Source: Stenotrophomonas sp. UBA2124 (GTDB taxonomy: Bacteria; Pseudomonadota; Gammaproteobacteria; Xanthomonadales; Xanthomonadaceae). Taken from it: a stretch of 64,000 bases of DNA. Below are positions 9,135 through 17,398 of this stretch, one piece after another (within the stretch, counting starts at the first letter, position 1; each line of letters starts with the position of its first letter). The position numbers were made by a program, and so were the translations under genes. The notes under the pieces were generated by a model. That model worked only from the letters and a program-made list of their open reading frames with translations. It was not told the DNA's origin and did not search any database. The stretch covers positions 62,001 through 126,000 of the forward strand of contig DCXY01000024.1 of assembly GCA_002329155.1 (NCBI GenBank). Reading direction: 5' to 3'.

Positions 9135-9985
9135 CCGCACCGCTCAGCAACCCACGCCGCTGCCTGCTGTTCGTGCCGGGTTCGCGCCCGGAGCGTTACG
9201 CCAAGGCGATTGCCACCGGTGCCGACCAGGTCTGCATCGATCTGGAGGACGCCGTTGCGCCTGCCGACAAGGAAAGCGCACGCGCCTCGCTGTTCGCCTT
9301 CCTCGCCGACACGCCGGACAGCCGCAGTGAAATCGGCCTGCGCATCAATCCGCTGTCCACCGCGCTGGGGCAGTCTGATCTGAAGGCACTGGCGGCTTCG
9401 GGCCTCGCACCGGCCTTCGTCATGCTGCCCAAGGTCGAGACCGTGACCGAGCTGCAGCAGGCCGATGCCGCGCTGGCGGCCATCGACACGGTATTCATCG
9501 CCCAGATCGAAACGCCCAAAGGCCTGCTCGATGCACGCGCGCTGGCCACCGCCACGCCGCGCCTGCAGGCACTGATGTTTGGTGGCTTCGACTACATCGT
9601 GGCGCTGCGTGGCCGCGCCGGCTGGGAGAGCTTCTTCCACCCGCGCGTGCAGCTGGCCACCATCGCCGCTGAAGCTGGTGTCGGCTGTCTGGACGTGCCG
9701 TTCCTGGACATCAAGGACGACGCGGGCCTCATCGCCGAAACCGACCGCGTCATCGACCTGGGCTTCACCGCCAAGGCCGCGATCCATCCGGCGCAGGTGG
9801 ACCCCATCCAGAGCCGCTACCTGCCCACCGCCAGCGAGTACGAACGCGCCCAGCGCGTGATCGCCGCGCTTGCCGAGAGCGGCGGCGAGGCCATCCAGCT
9901 CGACGGCAAGCTGGTGGACCGCCCCATCGAGATAGCCGCCGAACGCGCCATCGCGCTCGGTGCCCACGGCGTCCGCGCCGGTTGA
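9131..9985 (+). CDS. HpcH/HpaI aldolase/citrate lyase family protein (CitE-like CoA-ester lyase)
   Basis: 284 aa, starting at a GTG that overlaps the previous stop. CitE-family signatures are LLFVPGSRPERYAKA near the N-terminus, CIDLEDAV, MLPKVET, QIETPKG and the C-terminal FTAKAAIHPAQVD. This family includes citramalyl-CoA, malyl-CoA and beta-methylmalyl-CoA lyases, which release pyruvate or glyoxylate plus an acyl-CoA. Beside a MaoC hydratase and CaiB transferases, a citramalyl-CoA-type lyase yielding pyruvate and acyl-CoA is most likely, as in bacterial itaconate degradation (Ict-Ich-Ccl). The precise substrate is inferred. Confidence 0.8.
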   Translation: MTAPLSNPRRCLLFVPGSRPERYAKAIATGADQVCIDLEDAVAPADKESARASLFAFLADTPDSRSEIGLRINPLSTALGQSDLKALAASGLAPAFVMLPKVETVTELQQADAALAAIDTVFIAQIETPKGLLDARALATATPRLQALMFGGFDYIVALRGRAGWESFFHPRVQLATIAAEAGVGCLDVPFLDIKDDAGLIAETDRVIDLGFTAKAAIHPAQVDPIQSRYLPTASEYERAQRVIAALAESGGEAIQLDGKLVDRPIEIAAERAIALGAHGVRAG

Positions 9986-10075
9986 ACACAACGCTGCACT
10001 GAACGCCACCCGCTCGCCCCTCTTTGACCAAGCTGCGCCCAGCGCCAGCCCAACACGCACCAAAAGGACATTGCA

Positions 10076-10594
10076 ATGGTTCAGAACGTCAAGCAGATCT
10101 CCGAAAACCGCTTCCGCGAAACCTTCGGCCGCTACTACGAAGAGTTCAACGTGGGCGACATCTACGAGCACCGCCCGGGCCGCTCGATCACCGAGACCGA
10201 CAACACCTGGTTCACGCTGCTGACCATGAACACCCACCCGATGCACTTCGACAAGGAGTACGCGAAGGCCTCGGAGTTCGGCAAGGTCATCGTCTGCTCG
10301 CCGTTCACCGTGGCGCTGATGGTGGGCATGAGCGTCACCGACGTGAGCCAGAAGGCCGTGGCCAACCTGGGCTGGAGCGAAATCAAGATGACCCACCCTC
10401 TGTTCGTGGGCGACACGCTGGTGGCCGAATCCAAGGTGCTGGACAAGCGCGAATCCAAGTCGCGCCCGGGCGCCGGCATCGTCACCGTGCAGACCGACGG
10501 CTTCAACCAGGACGGCAAGCTGGTGTGCAGCTTCAGCCGCACCATGCTGATCGCCAAGCGCGGCCACTCGGTGGAAGACAAGGTCAACTACTGA
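10076..10594 (+). CDS. MaoC family (mesaconyl/itaconyl-CoA-type) hydratase
   Basis: 172 aa hot-dog-fold hydratase. The MaoC active-site segment is MNTHPMHFDKEYA (about 50-62), and the C-terminal half has VANLGWSEIKM and SRPGAGIVTVQTDG, features I associate with the mesaconyl-/itaconyl-CoA hydratase group. It would hydrate an enoyl-CoA diacid to a malyl-CoA-type ester for the lyase encoded just upstream. The start follows AAAAGGACATTGCA. It is separated by 90 nt from the lyase gene and 7 nt from the acyl-CoA dehydrogenase gene. Confidence 0.8.
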   Translation: MVQNVKQISENRFRETFGRYYEEFNVGDIYEHRPGRSITETDNTWFTLLTMNTHPMHFDKEYAKASEFGKVIVCSPFTVALMVGMSVTDVSQKAVANLGWSEIKMTHPLFVGDTLVAESKVLDKRESKSRPGAGIVTVQTDGFNQDGKLVCSFSRTMLIAKRGHSVEDKVNY

Positions 10595-10601
10595 GGAACC
10601 G

Positions 10602-11774
10602 ATGATGAGCACCGAAATGGACCAGCTGTGGGGCCCTGACGAAGAGCAGGCGCTGCTCGATTCCATCGACCACTGGGTCGAGAAATCCGTCGCGCCCATC
10701 GCGCAGGAGTACGACCAGGAAGACAAGTACCCGCATCACCTCGTGGAGGAGATGAAGGACCTGGGCCTGTTCGGTGCCACCATCTCGCCCGAGTACGGCG
10801 GCCTTGGCCTGCCGGCGCGCATCTACGCCAAGATCGTCATCAAGGTCTCCTCCGTGTGGATGGCACCGACCGGCATCTTCAATTCGCACCTGATCATGGC
10901 CTCGGCCATCGAGCGTTGCGGCACCGAAGAGCAGAAGCAGAAGTACCTGCCGCGCATGGCCACCGGCGAGCTGCGTGGCTCGCTGGGCCTCACCGAGCCC
11001 AACGCCGGCACCGACCTGCAGGCGATCCGCAGCGTCGCCAAGCGCGAGGGCGAGCACTACGTCATCAACGGCGCCAAGACCTGGATCACCAACTCCATGT
11101 ATGGCGACATGGTGCTGCTGCTGGTCAAGACCGACCCGGAGGCGCAGCCGCGCCACAAGGGCATGAGCATGTTCATCGCCGAGAAGGGTGATGGCTTCAT
11201 CGTCGCCAAGAAGCTGAAGAAGTCCGGCTACCGCGCCATCGACACCTGCGAGCTGGTGTTCCAGGACTACAAGGTGCCGGTGGACTGCCTGCTGGGCGGC
11301 GAAGAAGGCAAGGGCTTCCAGCATGCCGTGGGTGGACTGGAGCTGGGCCGCATCAACGTGGCCGCGCGCGGCTGCGGCATCGCTGAAGGCGCGCTGCGCC
11401 TTTCGGTGCGCTACGCACAGGAGCGCACCACCTTCGGCAAGCCCATCGCCGAGCACCAGGCCATCCAGCTCAAGCTGGGTGAAATGGCGGCCAAGGTGGA
11501 AGCCTCCAAGCTGCTCATCCAGAGCGCCGCCAACGCCTATGACAAGGGTGAACGCTGCGACATGGAAGCCGGCATGGCCAAGTATTTCGCCACCGAAACC
11601 GGCGCGTACTGCGCGCAGGAAGGCATGCGCATCTTCGGCGGTTACAGCTACTCGGTGGAATACGACATCGAACGCTTCTACCGCGACGCCATGCTGATGT
11701 GCATCGGCGAAGGCACCAACGAAATGCAGCGCATCATCATCGCCAAGCAGCTGGTGGCACGGAACAAGATCTAA
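10602..11774 (+). CDS. Acyl-CoA dehydrogenase
   Basis: 390 aa FAD flavoenzyme of the short/medium-chain acyl-CoA dehydrogenase type. It has the signature LTEPNAGTDLQAI with GAKTWITN, then the substrate segment RIFGGYSYSVEYDIERFYRDA, and the catalytic Glu in GEGTNEMQR near the C-terminus. It is not glutaryl-CoA dehydrogenase-like, since the EGTHD motif is absent. Electrons would go to ETF and then to the ETF-QO encoded at 1324-3003. Two adjacent ATGs (10602, 10605) follow GAGGAA; either fits. In context it may oxidise a methylsuccinyl-CoA-like intermediate (inference). Confidence 0.9.
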   Translation: MMSTEMDQLWGPDEEQALLDSIDHWVEKSVAPIAQEYDQEDKYPHHLVEEMKDLGLFGATISPEYGGLGLPARIYAKIVIKVSSVWMAPTGIFNSHLIMASAIERCGTEEQKQKYLPRMATGELRGSLGLTEPNAGTDLQAIRSVAKREGEHYVINGAKTWITNSMYGDMVLLLVKTDPEAQPRHKGMSMFIAEKGDGFIVAKKLKKSGYRAIDTCELVFQDYKVPVDCLLGGEEGKGFQHAVGGLELGRINVAARGCGIAEGALRLSVRYAQERTTFGKPIAEHQAIQLKLGEMAAKVEASKLLIQSAANAYDKGERCDMEAGMAKYFATETGAYCAQEGMRIFGGYSYSVEYDIERFYRDAMLMCIGEGTNEMQRIIIAKQLVARNKI

Positions 11775-12007
11775 GGCTCAACGCCCTCTCCAAACGAAAC
11801 ATCCCCTCTCCCGCCTGCGGAAGAGATGAAGCAACCCCTCAACCGCCTGCGGGGTAAATGAAACATGCCCTCTCCCGCTTGCGGGAGAGGGGCAGGGGTG
11901 AGGGCAGCTTCGAGCGAAGAGCAACAAGCAAAAGCGCCCTCATCCGCCCTTCGGGCACCTTCTCCCAGACAGGAGAAGGGCAGCAACAAAAGTTCCACGC
12001 ATCCCTT
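11775..12007. repeat. Non-coding spacer with CCCTCTCCCGC palindrome
   Basis: Spacer between the acyl-CoA dehydrogenase and CaiB genes. It holds one clean REP-like palindrome at 11868-11891 (CCCTCTCCCGC, 2-nt loop, exact complement) followed by the usual GGGGTGAGGG tail, plus degenerate relatives on either side. No convincing gene. Confidence 0.7.
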
Positions 12008-12041
12008 CACCGCGGTCCTTCAACCAGCCGCGGTGTTTTTT
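12008..12041 (+). terminator. Rho-independent terminator
   Basis: CACCGCGG and CCGCGGTG form an 8-bp perfect stem around a 12-nt loop, followed by six T. It ends transcription from the acyl-CoA dehydrogenase gene only 17 nt before the CaiB start at 12059. It therefore either separates two operons or attenuates read-through into the CoA-transferase genes. Confidence 0.8.
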
Positions 12042-12058
12042 CCAACCAGAGGCCACAC

Positions 12059-13237
12059 ATGAAAGACCTTCCCCTGCAGGGACTTCGCATCCTTGCCGTC
12101 GAACAGTACGGTGCCGGCCCCTATGGCTCCATGCACCTGGCTGACCTGGGCGCTGAAGTCATCAAGATCGAATCCCCGCCGGGCGGCGACGTATCACGCG
12201 CCACCGGGCCGTATTTTCTGGGCGAAGGCGACAGCCTGTTCTTCCAGACCTTCAACCTCAACAAGCGCTCGCTGCGCCTTGACCTGAAGGCCGCCGAAGG
12301 CCGCGAAGTGTTCGCCAAGCTGGTGGCCAGCGCCGACGCGGTGCTCAACAACCTGCGCGGCGACCAGCCGGCCAAGCTCGGCCTGGACTACGCCACGCTG
12401 TCCAAGCTCAACCCGAAGATCGTCTGCGCGCATCTGTCCGCCTACGGCCGTGACAACGAGCGCGCGGCCTGGCCGGGTTACGACTACCTCATGCAGGCCG
12501 AAGCCGGCTTCATGGCCTTGACCGGCGAACCGGATGCACCGCCCGCGCGCTTCGGCCTGTCCATGGTCGATTTCATGACCGGCACCACCATGTCCATGGG
12601 CCTGCTGGCCGCTGTCATCGGCGCAATGCGCACCGGCAAGGGCCGCGACGTGGACGTGAGCCTGTTCGACGTGGCCCTGCACCAGCTCAGCTACCCGGCC
12701 ACCTGGTACCTCAACGAAGGCCACCGCACCGAACGCCTGCCGCGCAGCGCGCATCCGTCCACCGTGCCGTGCCAGGTGTACCGCACCGCCGATGGCTGGG
12801 TGATGGTGATGTGCATGCTGGAGAAGTTCTGGCAGACCTTCGTCGAAGGCATCGGCAGCCCGGCATGGGCCGCCGAACCGCGCTTCGCCAACTTCGCCGA
12901 ACGCCGCAAGGTGCGCGATGAACTCACCGTGCTGGTCGATGCCGTGCTCAGCACCCAGTCGACCGCCTACTGGACACAGAAGTTTGCCGGGCGCATTCCT
13001 ATCGCGCCGGTGCTGGACATCGCACAGGCGCTGGACAACCCCTATGTGCGTGAGGTGGAGATGCTGCAGGAGGTCGCGCACCCGCAGGGCACGCAGCGCC
13101 TGCTGCGCAATCCCATCAAGCTCGATGGCCAGCGCCTCTCCGGCGATGCCTGCCCGCCGTTGAATGCCGATGCCGCCGAACTGCTGCGCGAGCTGGGTTA
13201 CAACGACGCCGACTGCGCGCGCCTGCTGGGCGCCTGA
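12059..13237 (+). CDS. CaiB/BaiF CoA-transferase family protein (copy A1)
   Basis: 392 aa class III CoA-transferase. The N-terminal LQGLRILAVEQYGAGPYGSM and LGAEVIKIESPPGGD are diagnostic. The catalytic aspartate is Asp171 (SMVDFMTGTTM). Such enzymes move CoA between an acyl-CoA and a carboxylic acid, activating the substrate without ATP. The start at 12059 follows AGAGG; upstream in-frame sequence contains the terminator and REP, so it was rejected. It lies 16 nt before a second CaiB gene, suggesting either two substrates or a heteromer. Confidence 0.85.
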   Translation: MKDLPLQGLRILAVEQYGAGPYGSMHLADLGAEVIKIESPPGGDVSRATGPYFLGEGDSLFFQTFNLNKRSLRLDLKAAEGREVFAKLVASADAVLNNLRGDQPAKLGLDYATLSKLNPKIVCAHLSAYGRDNERAAWPGYDYLMQAEAGFMALTGEPDAPPARFGLSMVDFMTGTTMSMGLLAAVIGAMRTGKGRDVDVSLFDVALHQLSYPATWYLNEGHRTERLPRSAHPSTVPCQVYRTADGWVMVMCMLEKFWQTFVEGIGSPAWAAEPRFANFAERRKVRDELTVLVDAVLSTQSTAYWTQKFAGRIPIAPVLDIAQALDNPYVREVEMLQEVAHPQGTQRLLRNPIKLDGQRLSGDACPPLNADAAELLRELGYNDADCARLLGA

Positions 13238-13253
13238 GGCGAAGGAAGACGAC

Positions 13254-14369
13254 ATGAAACTTGAAGGTGTGCGCGTACTCGATCTGTCCCTGTTTCTGCC
13301 GGGCCCGCATCTGACCATGATGATGGCCGACCACGGCGCGGACGTGATCAAGATCGAGCCGCCCACGGGCGAGCCGGTACGCGAGGTGGGCCTCAAGCAG
13401 GCCGGTGCTTCCACCTGGTTCCGCAACACGCACCGTGGCAAGCGTTGCATCGTGCTCGACCTCAAGAGCGAGCACGGCAAGGTGGCGTTCGCTAAGCTGG
13501 TGGAATGGGCCGACGTGGTGGTGGAAGCCTTCCGCCCCGGCGTGGCCAAGCGCCTTGGCATCGACTACGACAGCTGCCGGGCCATCAACCCGAAAGTGAT
13601 TTACTGTTCCGTCAGCGCCTTCGGCCAGACTGGCCCCAAGGTCAACCGCCCTGCGCACGATCTGGCCATGCAGGCCGATACCGGCGTGGTCAGCCTCAAT
13701 CGCGCGCCCGATGGCACACCCGCGATGCCGCACATGCCGGTGGCCGACATGGCCGGCTCGTTGATGGCGCTCAATGGCATCCTGATGGCCCTGTTCCGCC
13801 GTGAACGCACTGGCGAGGGCGACTACATCGACCTGTCGATGCAGGATGCACTGATGGCATGGTTGCCAAACGTGCTCGGCCCGCCGTTCGCGCTGGGGCG
13901 CGACCCGGTCATCAAGGACGAACGCAGCTGGGGCGGCAATGCGCTGTACAAGCTCTATCGCTGCTCGGATGACCGTTGGATCGCACTGGGTGGCGCCGAA
14001 CACAAGTTCGCCGGCAACCTGCTCAGCGCACTCGGTCGTCCCGATCTGATCCACCTGTGCCACCTGCCACCCGGCCCGGGCCAGGACCCGGTCAAGGAAT
14101 TTCTCGCCGAGACGTTCTCGCGCCGCACGCTGGTGGAGTGGACGCTGTTCCTGCACGACGTGGATGTCTGCTGGGCACCGGTGAAGACCCTCACCGAAGC
14201 CTTCAACGATCCGCATACCCGCGCACGCGGCATGGTGTGGACCGATGCGCAGGGCGGTACGCACCTCGGTATTCCGATCAGGTTCGCCAACGAACCGGGC
14301 CGCATCAATCCGCATCTGGACGCGGTGGGCGAATCCACCGCCGCCGTGCTGGCGGAGCTGGGGCTTTAG
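13254..14369 (+). CDS. CaiB/BaiF CoA-transferase family protein (copy A2)
   Basis: 371 aa. It begins MKLEGVRVLDLSLFLPGPHL, with GADVIKIEPPTGEPVR and the catalytic Asp165 (VADMAGSLMAL). It is shorter than the usual ~400 residues but complete at both ends, as many members are. ATG at 13254 follows GAAGGAAGACGAC. The last codons (14344 onward) are the left edge of a 262-bp unit tandemly repeated into the next region, so its 3' end has been copied twice downstream. Confidence 0.85.
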   Translation: MKLEGVRVLDLSLFLPGPHLTMMMADHGADVIKIEPPTGEPVREVGLKQAGASTWFRNTHRGKRCIVLDLKSEHGKVAFAKLVEWADVVVEAFRPGVAKRLGIDYDSCRAINPKVIYCSVSAFGQTGPKVNRPAHDLAMQADTGVVSLNRAPDGTPAMPHMPVADMAGSLMALNGILMALFRRERTGEGDYIDLSMQDALMAWLPNVLGPPFALGRDPVIKDERSWGGNALYKLYRCSDDRWIALGGAEHKFAGNLLSALGRPDLIHLCHLPPGPGQDPVKEFLAETFSRRTLVEWTLFLHDVDVCWAPVKTLTEAFNDPHTRARGMVWTDAQGGTHLGIPIRFANEPGRINPHLDAVGESTAAVLAELGL

Positions 14370-14436
14370 CGCCCCGCCCCGCAGTGCGTGATCCCCTCTC
14401 CCGCAAGCGGGAGAGGGCCAGGGTGAGGGCAGGCTC

Positions 14437-14605
14437 TCAACGGCGGACCAGCTCCTCACCATCCACCGTCATCTTCCAGTTGCCACCGTCCTGGTGTGGC
14501 ACTGCCGACACCTTGAACGTGGTTTCCATCGGGCCCACACCCACCACGAAGTCGTCACCCTTGAACGCCTTGATCGGCGCGCTCAGCGACTTGCTGGAAC
14601 TGGCG
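14437..14605 (-). pseudogene. Truncated lipoprotein gene copy 1 (C-terminal half)
   Basis: Encodes the C-terminal part (SSKSLSAPIKAFKGDDF ... VDGEELVRR) of the lipoprotein at 14961-15311 but lacks its signal peptide. Upstream it reads into the duplicated CaiB tail. It is a product of the 262-bp triplication and has no credible start site. Confidence 0.8.
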
Positions 14606-14698
14606 CCGTGCTGGCGGAGTTGGGACTTTAGCGCGCCGCTTCGCAGTGCTTCTTCCCCTCTCCCGGGCGCGGGAGAGGGCCAGGGTGAGGGCAGGCTC

Positions 14699-14867
14699 TC
14701 AGCGGCGGACCAGCTCCTCACCATCCACGGTCATCTTCCAGCTGCCACCGTGCCGATGTGGCACTGCCGACACCTTGAACGCGGTTTCCATCGGGCCCAC
14801 ACCCACCACGAAATCGTCCCCCTTGAACGCCTTGATCGGCGAGCTCAGCGACTTGCTGGAGTTGGCG
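14699..14867 (-). pseudogene. Truncated lipoprotein gene copy 2 (C-terminal half)
   Basis: Second headless copy of the C-terminal half of the lipoprotein gene, ending in the same VDGEELVRR. It differs from the intact gene by a few substitutions (for example SSPIKAF and PHRHGGSW). No signal peptide or ribosome binding site. Confidence 0.8.
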
Positions 14868-14960
14868 CCGTGCTGACGGAGTTGGGACTTTAGCGCGCCG
14901 CTTCGCAGTGCTTCTTCCCCTCTCCCGCGCGCGGGAGAGGGTCAGGGTGAGGGCGGGCTC

Positions 14961-15311
14961 TCAACGGCGGACCAGCTCCTCACCATCCACCGTCATCTTC
15001 CAGCTGCCACCGTCCCGGTGTGGCACTGCCGACACCCTGAACGTGGTCTCCATCGGGCCGACGCCCACCACGAAATCGTCCCCCTTGAACGCCTTGATCG
15101 GCGCGCTCAGTGACTTGCTGGAACTGGCGCTGGGCTGGTGCTTGTACTCCACGCGGCCATCGGCGGTGATGCGCAGCGACATGGTCGCCGACTCCCACAG
15201 CCCCACATAGTCATGCTTGTCGGCGGGCACCGGTTTGGCACAACCCGCCAGTGCCAACACGGCCACCATCATCAATGCCATTGCCTGGTGGCCAATGATC
15301 CGCTTCATCAT
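14961..15311 (-). CDS. Small lipoprotein of unknown function
   Basis: 116 aa. N-terminal signal with lipobox LALAGC predicts an acylated periplasmic protein. The rest (YVGLWESATMSLRITADGRV then DDFVVGVGPMETTFRV) looks like a small beta-rich domain of the kind that follows a G-L-W-E/G pattern in lipocalin-like proteins. Two ATGs in tandem (15311, 15308) follow GGGAG. Its 3' half has been duplicated twice downstream. I do not recognise a named family. Confidence 0.75.
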   Translation of the reverse strand: MMKRIIGHQAMALMMVAVLALAGCAKPVPADKHDYVGLWESATMSLRITADGRVEYKHQPSASSSKSLSAPIKAFKGDDFVVGVGPMETTFRVSAVPHRDGGSWKMTVDGEELVRR

Positions 15312-15342
15312 CCAGTCTCCCTGAGTGCGCTGATGGGGTGGC

Positions 15343-15597
15343 TTACCTGCCGAACTCGGTGCGCTGTTCCAGCTGGTAGATCGCATCCTGCAGGTCTTCC
15401 ATGCGTGCCGCCAATGCGGCCTGGGCATCCTGCAGCCCGCGGTTGTAGTAGTAGGCACCGATCTCGTTGCCTATGAAATCCAGCAGGAACTCGGCATCAA
15501 ACTGGCCGATGCTGTGTTGCAGCTCCTTGGCCAGGTAGCCCTGGAGCTTGTGAACGAGTATGGCCTTCTCTTCTTTGCTGAAAACAATTTCCGCCAC
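15343..15597 (-). CDS. DUF2164 family protein
   Basis: 84 aa. It contains the DUF2164 pattern: an N-terminal FSKEEKAILVHKLQGYLAKE, then IGQFDAEFLLDFIGNEIG and YYNRGLQDAQ, ending in a helical heptad-rich segment. A small soluble protein of unknown function in many proteobacteria. It is 32 nt upstream of the lipoprotein gene in the same direction. Confidence 0.8.
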   Translation of the reverse strand: MAEIVFSKEEKAILVHKLQGYLAKELQHSIGQFDAEFLLDFIGNEIGAYYYNRGLQDAQAALAARMEDLQDAIYQLEQRTEFGR

Positions 15598-15652
15598 TGC
15601 GCCGCCTTTGTACTGTGGAAAACAGGTGTGGAATTCTACTTCGCATCACCTG

Positions 15653-16003
15653 TCAGCATTGGTAACCCAGCACCTGTTCACGGCCATCGCCGCTGCTGCG
15701 GTCCAGATCCTTGCGGCGTACGAGCGGTTCGGTGCAGCCGCGCGGCTTGATGTAGTCCTCGGCCACGGCTTCGGTCCTGCTGGTATCCAGCGGCTGCCCA
15801 TTCTTCAGGCGCACATGGATGTAGTACGGCTGCTGGAACGGCACCACATAGCTGTCCAGCACATAGTCCTGTCCTTCGTGCTGCAGCTGCGCATGGTTCT
15901 CATCAACCTTCATCCAGTTCTTCGCAATCAGTGACTGCCCGGCTGCGGCGGTGGAACTCAGCAGCACAACTACGGCCAATGCGATGGCTATCCTCCCTTT
16001 CAT
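15653..16003 (-). CDS. Exported hypothetical protein
   Basis: 116 aa with a clear Sec signal (MKGRIAIALAVVVLLSSTAA) and a mature domain of about 95 residues with two cysteines (Cys near 90 and the terminal Cys) that could pair in the periplasm. No family recognised. The start is preceded by AAGGAGCTTTC. It stands alone between DUF2164 and the VOC gene, all leftward. Confidence 0.6.
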   Translation of the reverse strand: MKGRIAIALAVVVLLSSTAAAGQSLIAKNWMKVDENHAQLQHEGQDYVLDSYVVPFQQPYYIHVRLKNGQPLDTSRTEAVAEDYIKPRGCTEPLVRRKDLDRSSGDGREQVLGYQC

Positions 16004-16087
16004 GAAAGCTCCTTGAGTTGGGTTGGGTACCCGGTGTGTGGTCGAGGTTGGGGCCGCAACGCGGCCATGGTCAGCGGCAGGGAGATA

Positions 16088-16459
16088 TCAGGCTGCAGGT
16101 GGTTCCCAGAGCTCCACCTTGTTGCCTTCCGGGTCCATCACCCAGCCGAACTTGCCGTACTCCGAATCATCGGTACGCTCCAGCACCTCACAGCCTTCCT
16201 CGCGCAGTGCGTGCAGCAGGGCCGCCAGATCGGCCACGCGGTAATTGATCATGAACGGCGCAGTGCTCGGCTTGAAGCCATCGCCACCTGCGGCGCTGAC
16301 CGACCAGATGGTGGTACCCGCCGGGTCATCGGCAGCCATGAAGGCGGCGCCGCCCCAGGGCTGCACATCGATGCCAAGGTGGCGCTGGTACCAGGCGCGC
16401 AGGGCTGCCGGGTCCCTGGCATGGAAGAAGATGCCGCCGATGCCGGTGACGCGCTTCAT
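16088..16459 (-). CDS. VOC family protein (glyoxalase/bleomycin-resistance fold)
   Basis: 123 aa. One vicinal-oxygen-chelate module: GIGGIFFHARDPAALRAWYQ at the N-terminus, WSVSAAGGDGFKPS in the middle and MDPEGNKVELWEPP at the C-terminus, the last giving the usual metal-ligand Glu. The start at 16459 (MKRVTGI) was chosen over a longer frame because it begins directly at the domain. Substrate unknown. Confidence 0.85.
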   Translation of the reverse strand: MKRVTGIGGIFFHARDPAALRAWYQRHLGIDVQPWGGAAFMAADDPAGTTIWSVSAAGGDGFKPSTAPFMINYRVADLAALLHALREEGCEVLERTDDSEYGKFGWVMDPEGNKVELWEPPAA

Positions 16460-16493
16460 GGTGTGCTCCTGGTAGGTTGCTGCGGTGTGGGCA

Positions 16494-16757
16494 TCAGCTG
16501 CCGGTGCGCAGGCAGGTGGCGTTGAGTTGGCGGAAGCGGCCGATGATCTGCCCGGCCTGTTCCCAGTGTGTTTCCAGCGAGGCATCAGCCACCGGCGTGA
16601 ACGCCACAGGTTCACCGCTGAAGCGGAACTCGATGCCACGCTCGGGTGTGAAGCGCCGGGTGATGGCGGTGGGAATGCGGCCATTGCGCAGGTGCCACAC
16701 CAGCTCGTCAATCACGGTGTTCCACGCCTCTTTTTCCAGATCGTCGATCCATTCCAT
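16494..16757 (-). CDS. Hypothetical protein
   Basis: 87 aa from ATG at 16757 (MEWIDDLEKEAWNTVIDELV). It could begin at a GTG at 16790; neither has a clear ribosome binding site. Soluble, with a helical N-terminus and a basic middle. No family recognised. It lies 34 nt upstream of the VOC gene and may share its transcript. Confidence 0.5.
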   Translation of the reverse strand: MEWIDDLEKEAWNTVIDELVWHLRNGRIPTAITRRFTPERGIEFRFSGEPVAFTPVADASLETHWEQAGQIIGRFRQLNATCLRTGS

Positions 16758-16931
16758 GCGTGCCGCCGCCCGAATGAAGCCGGCCCACACCGTGGCACCG
16801 GCTTGGAGTGAGGATCAGGCGAGCTTGGCCAACCACCGACATGCCGCCAACGCCGCCCGGTCTGTGTTGCTCAACGCGAAGCGATGATGCCACAGCCTTG
16901 CGGCGTGAATGGGGCCGGTGTCCGGGGGCGG

Positions 16932-17324
16932 TCAGGCGGTAGCGACAGGACGGGCCGTCAGGCGCCGTGCCAGCCACTGGCCGGCGAGGATACCCACGAT
17001 CAGTGCCGCGAAGGAGGCCGCTATCGCGGCGCCGTTGAAGTGGAGGATGCTGCTCAACGAAGCGTTGCCGGTGCCGTCCGCAATCTGGTACAGCGCCCAG
17101 GTCAGGTAGCTCCACAGGCACAACCAGACCGCCAGCGCCGGAAGCAGCAGGCCGCGCCGCGCGACCAGCCCGCCAAGAAAGGCGCCAACCAGCCCGATCA
17201 GCGTGGCAACCGGTGACCAGTACATCGGCTTGGGCATTCCGGTCTCGGGCAGCAGTACATCGCCCACCATCGAAACGACAAAAATCACCAGCAACCCCGA
17301 CAGTACCCGCGCCACCTGGCTCAT
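16932..17324 (-). CDS. Four-helix membrane protein, unknown function
   Basis: 130 aa with four predicted transmembrane segments (about 7-24, 39-57, 62-82, 96-118) and a basic C-terminal tail (ARRLTARP). No conserved domain recognised. Start MSQVARVL. A 140-bp gap downstream shows nothing convincing. Confidence 0.6.
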   Translation of the reverse strand: MSQVARVLSGLLVIFVVSMVGDVLLPETGMPKPMYWSPVATLIGLVGAFLGGLVARRGLLLPALAVWLCLWSYLTWALYQIADGTGNASLSSILHFNGAAIAASFAALIVGILAGQWLARRLTARPVATA

Positions 17325-17398
17325 GCATTTCTCCCCGAGGAAAAGGCCGCACCATGCCGCCCGCTGCCGAGTATGGCATGGGCCGCGCAGGTGGCTGT

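Larger units (their letters stand above)
14344..15129. repeat. 262-bp tandem triplication fusing two gene ends
   Basis: Three direct units with an exact 262-bp offset: CCGTGCTGGCGG at 14344 and 14606, and lipoprotein stop codons at 14437, 14699 and 14961. Each unit joins the 3' end of the CaiB gene, a CCCTCTCCCG..CGGGAGAGGG palindrome and the 3' half of the lipoprotein gene ending at 14961. Junctions occur at short CTGGCG homology. Units have diverged by scattered substitutions, so the event is not fresh. Confidence 0.9.

Noticed and set aside
10602..11774. Glutaryl-CoA dehydrogenase identity for the acyl-CoA dehydrogenase
   Set aside because: The catalytic segment is GEGTNEMQ, not the EGTHD-type motif of glutaryl-CoA dehydrogenases.
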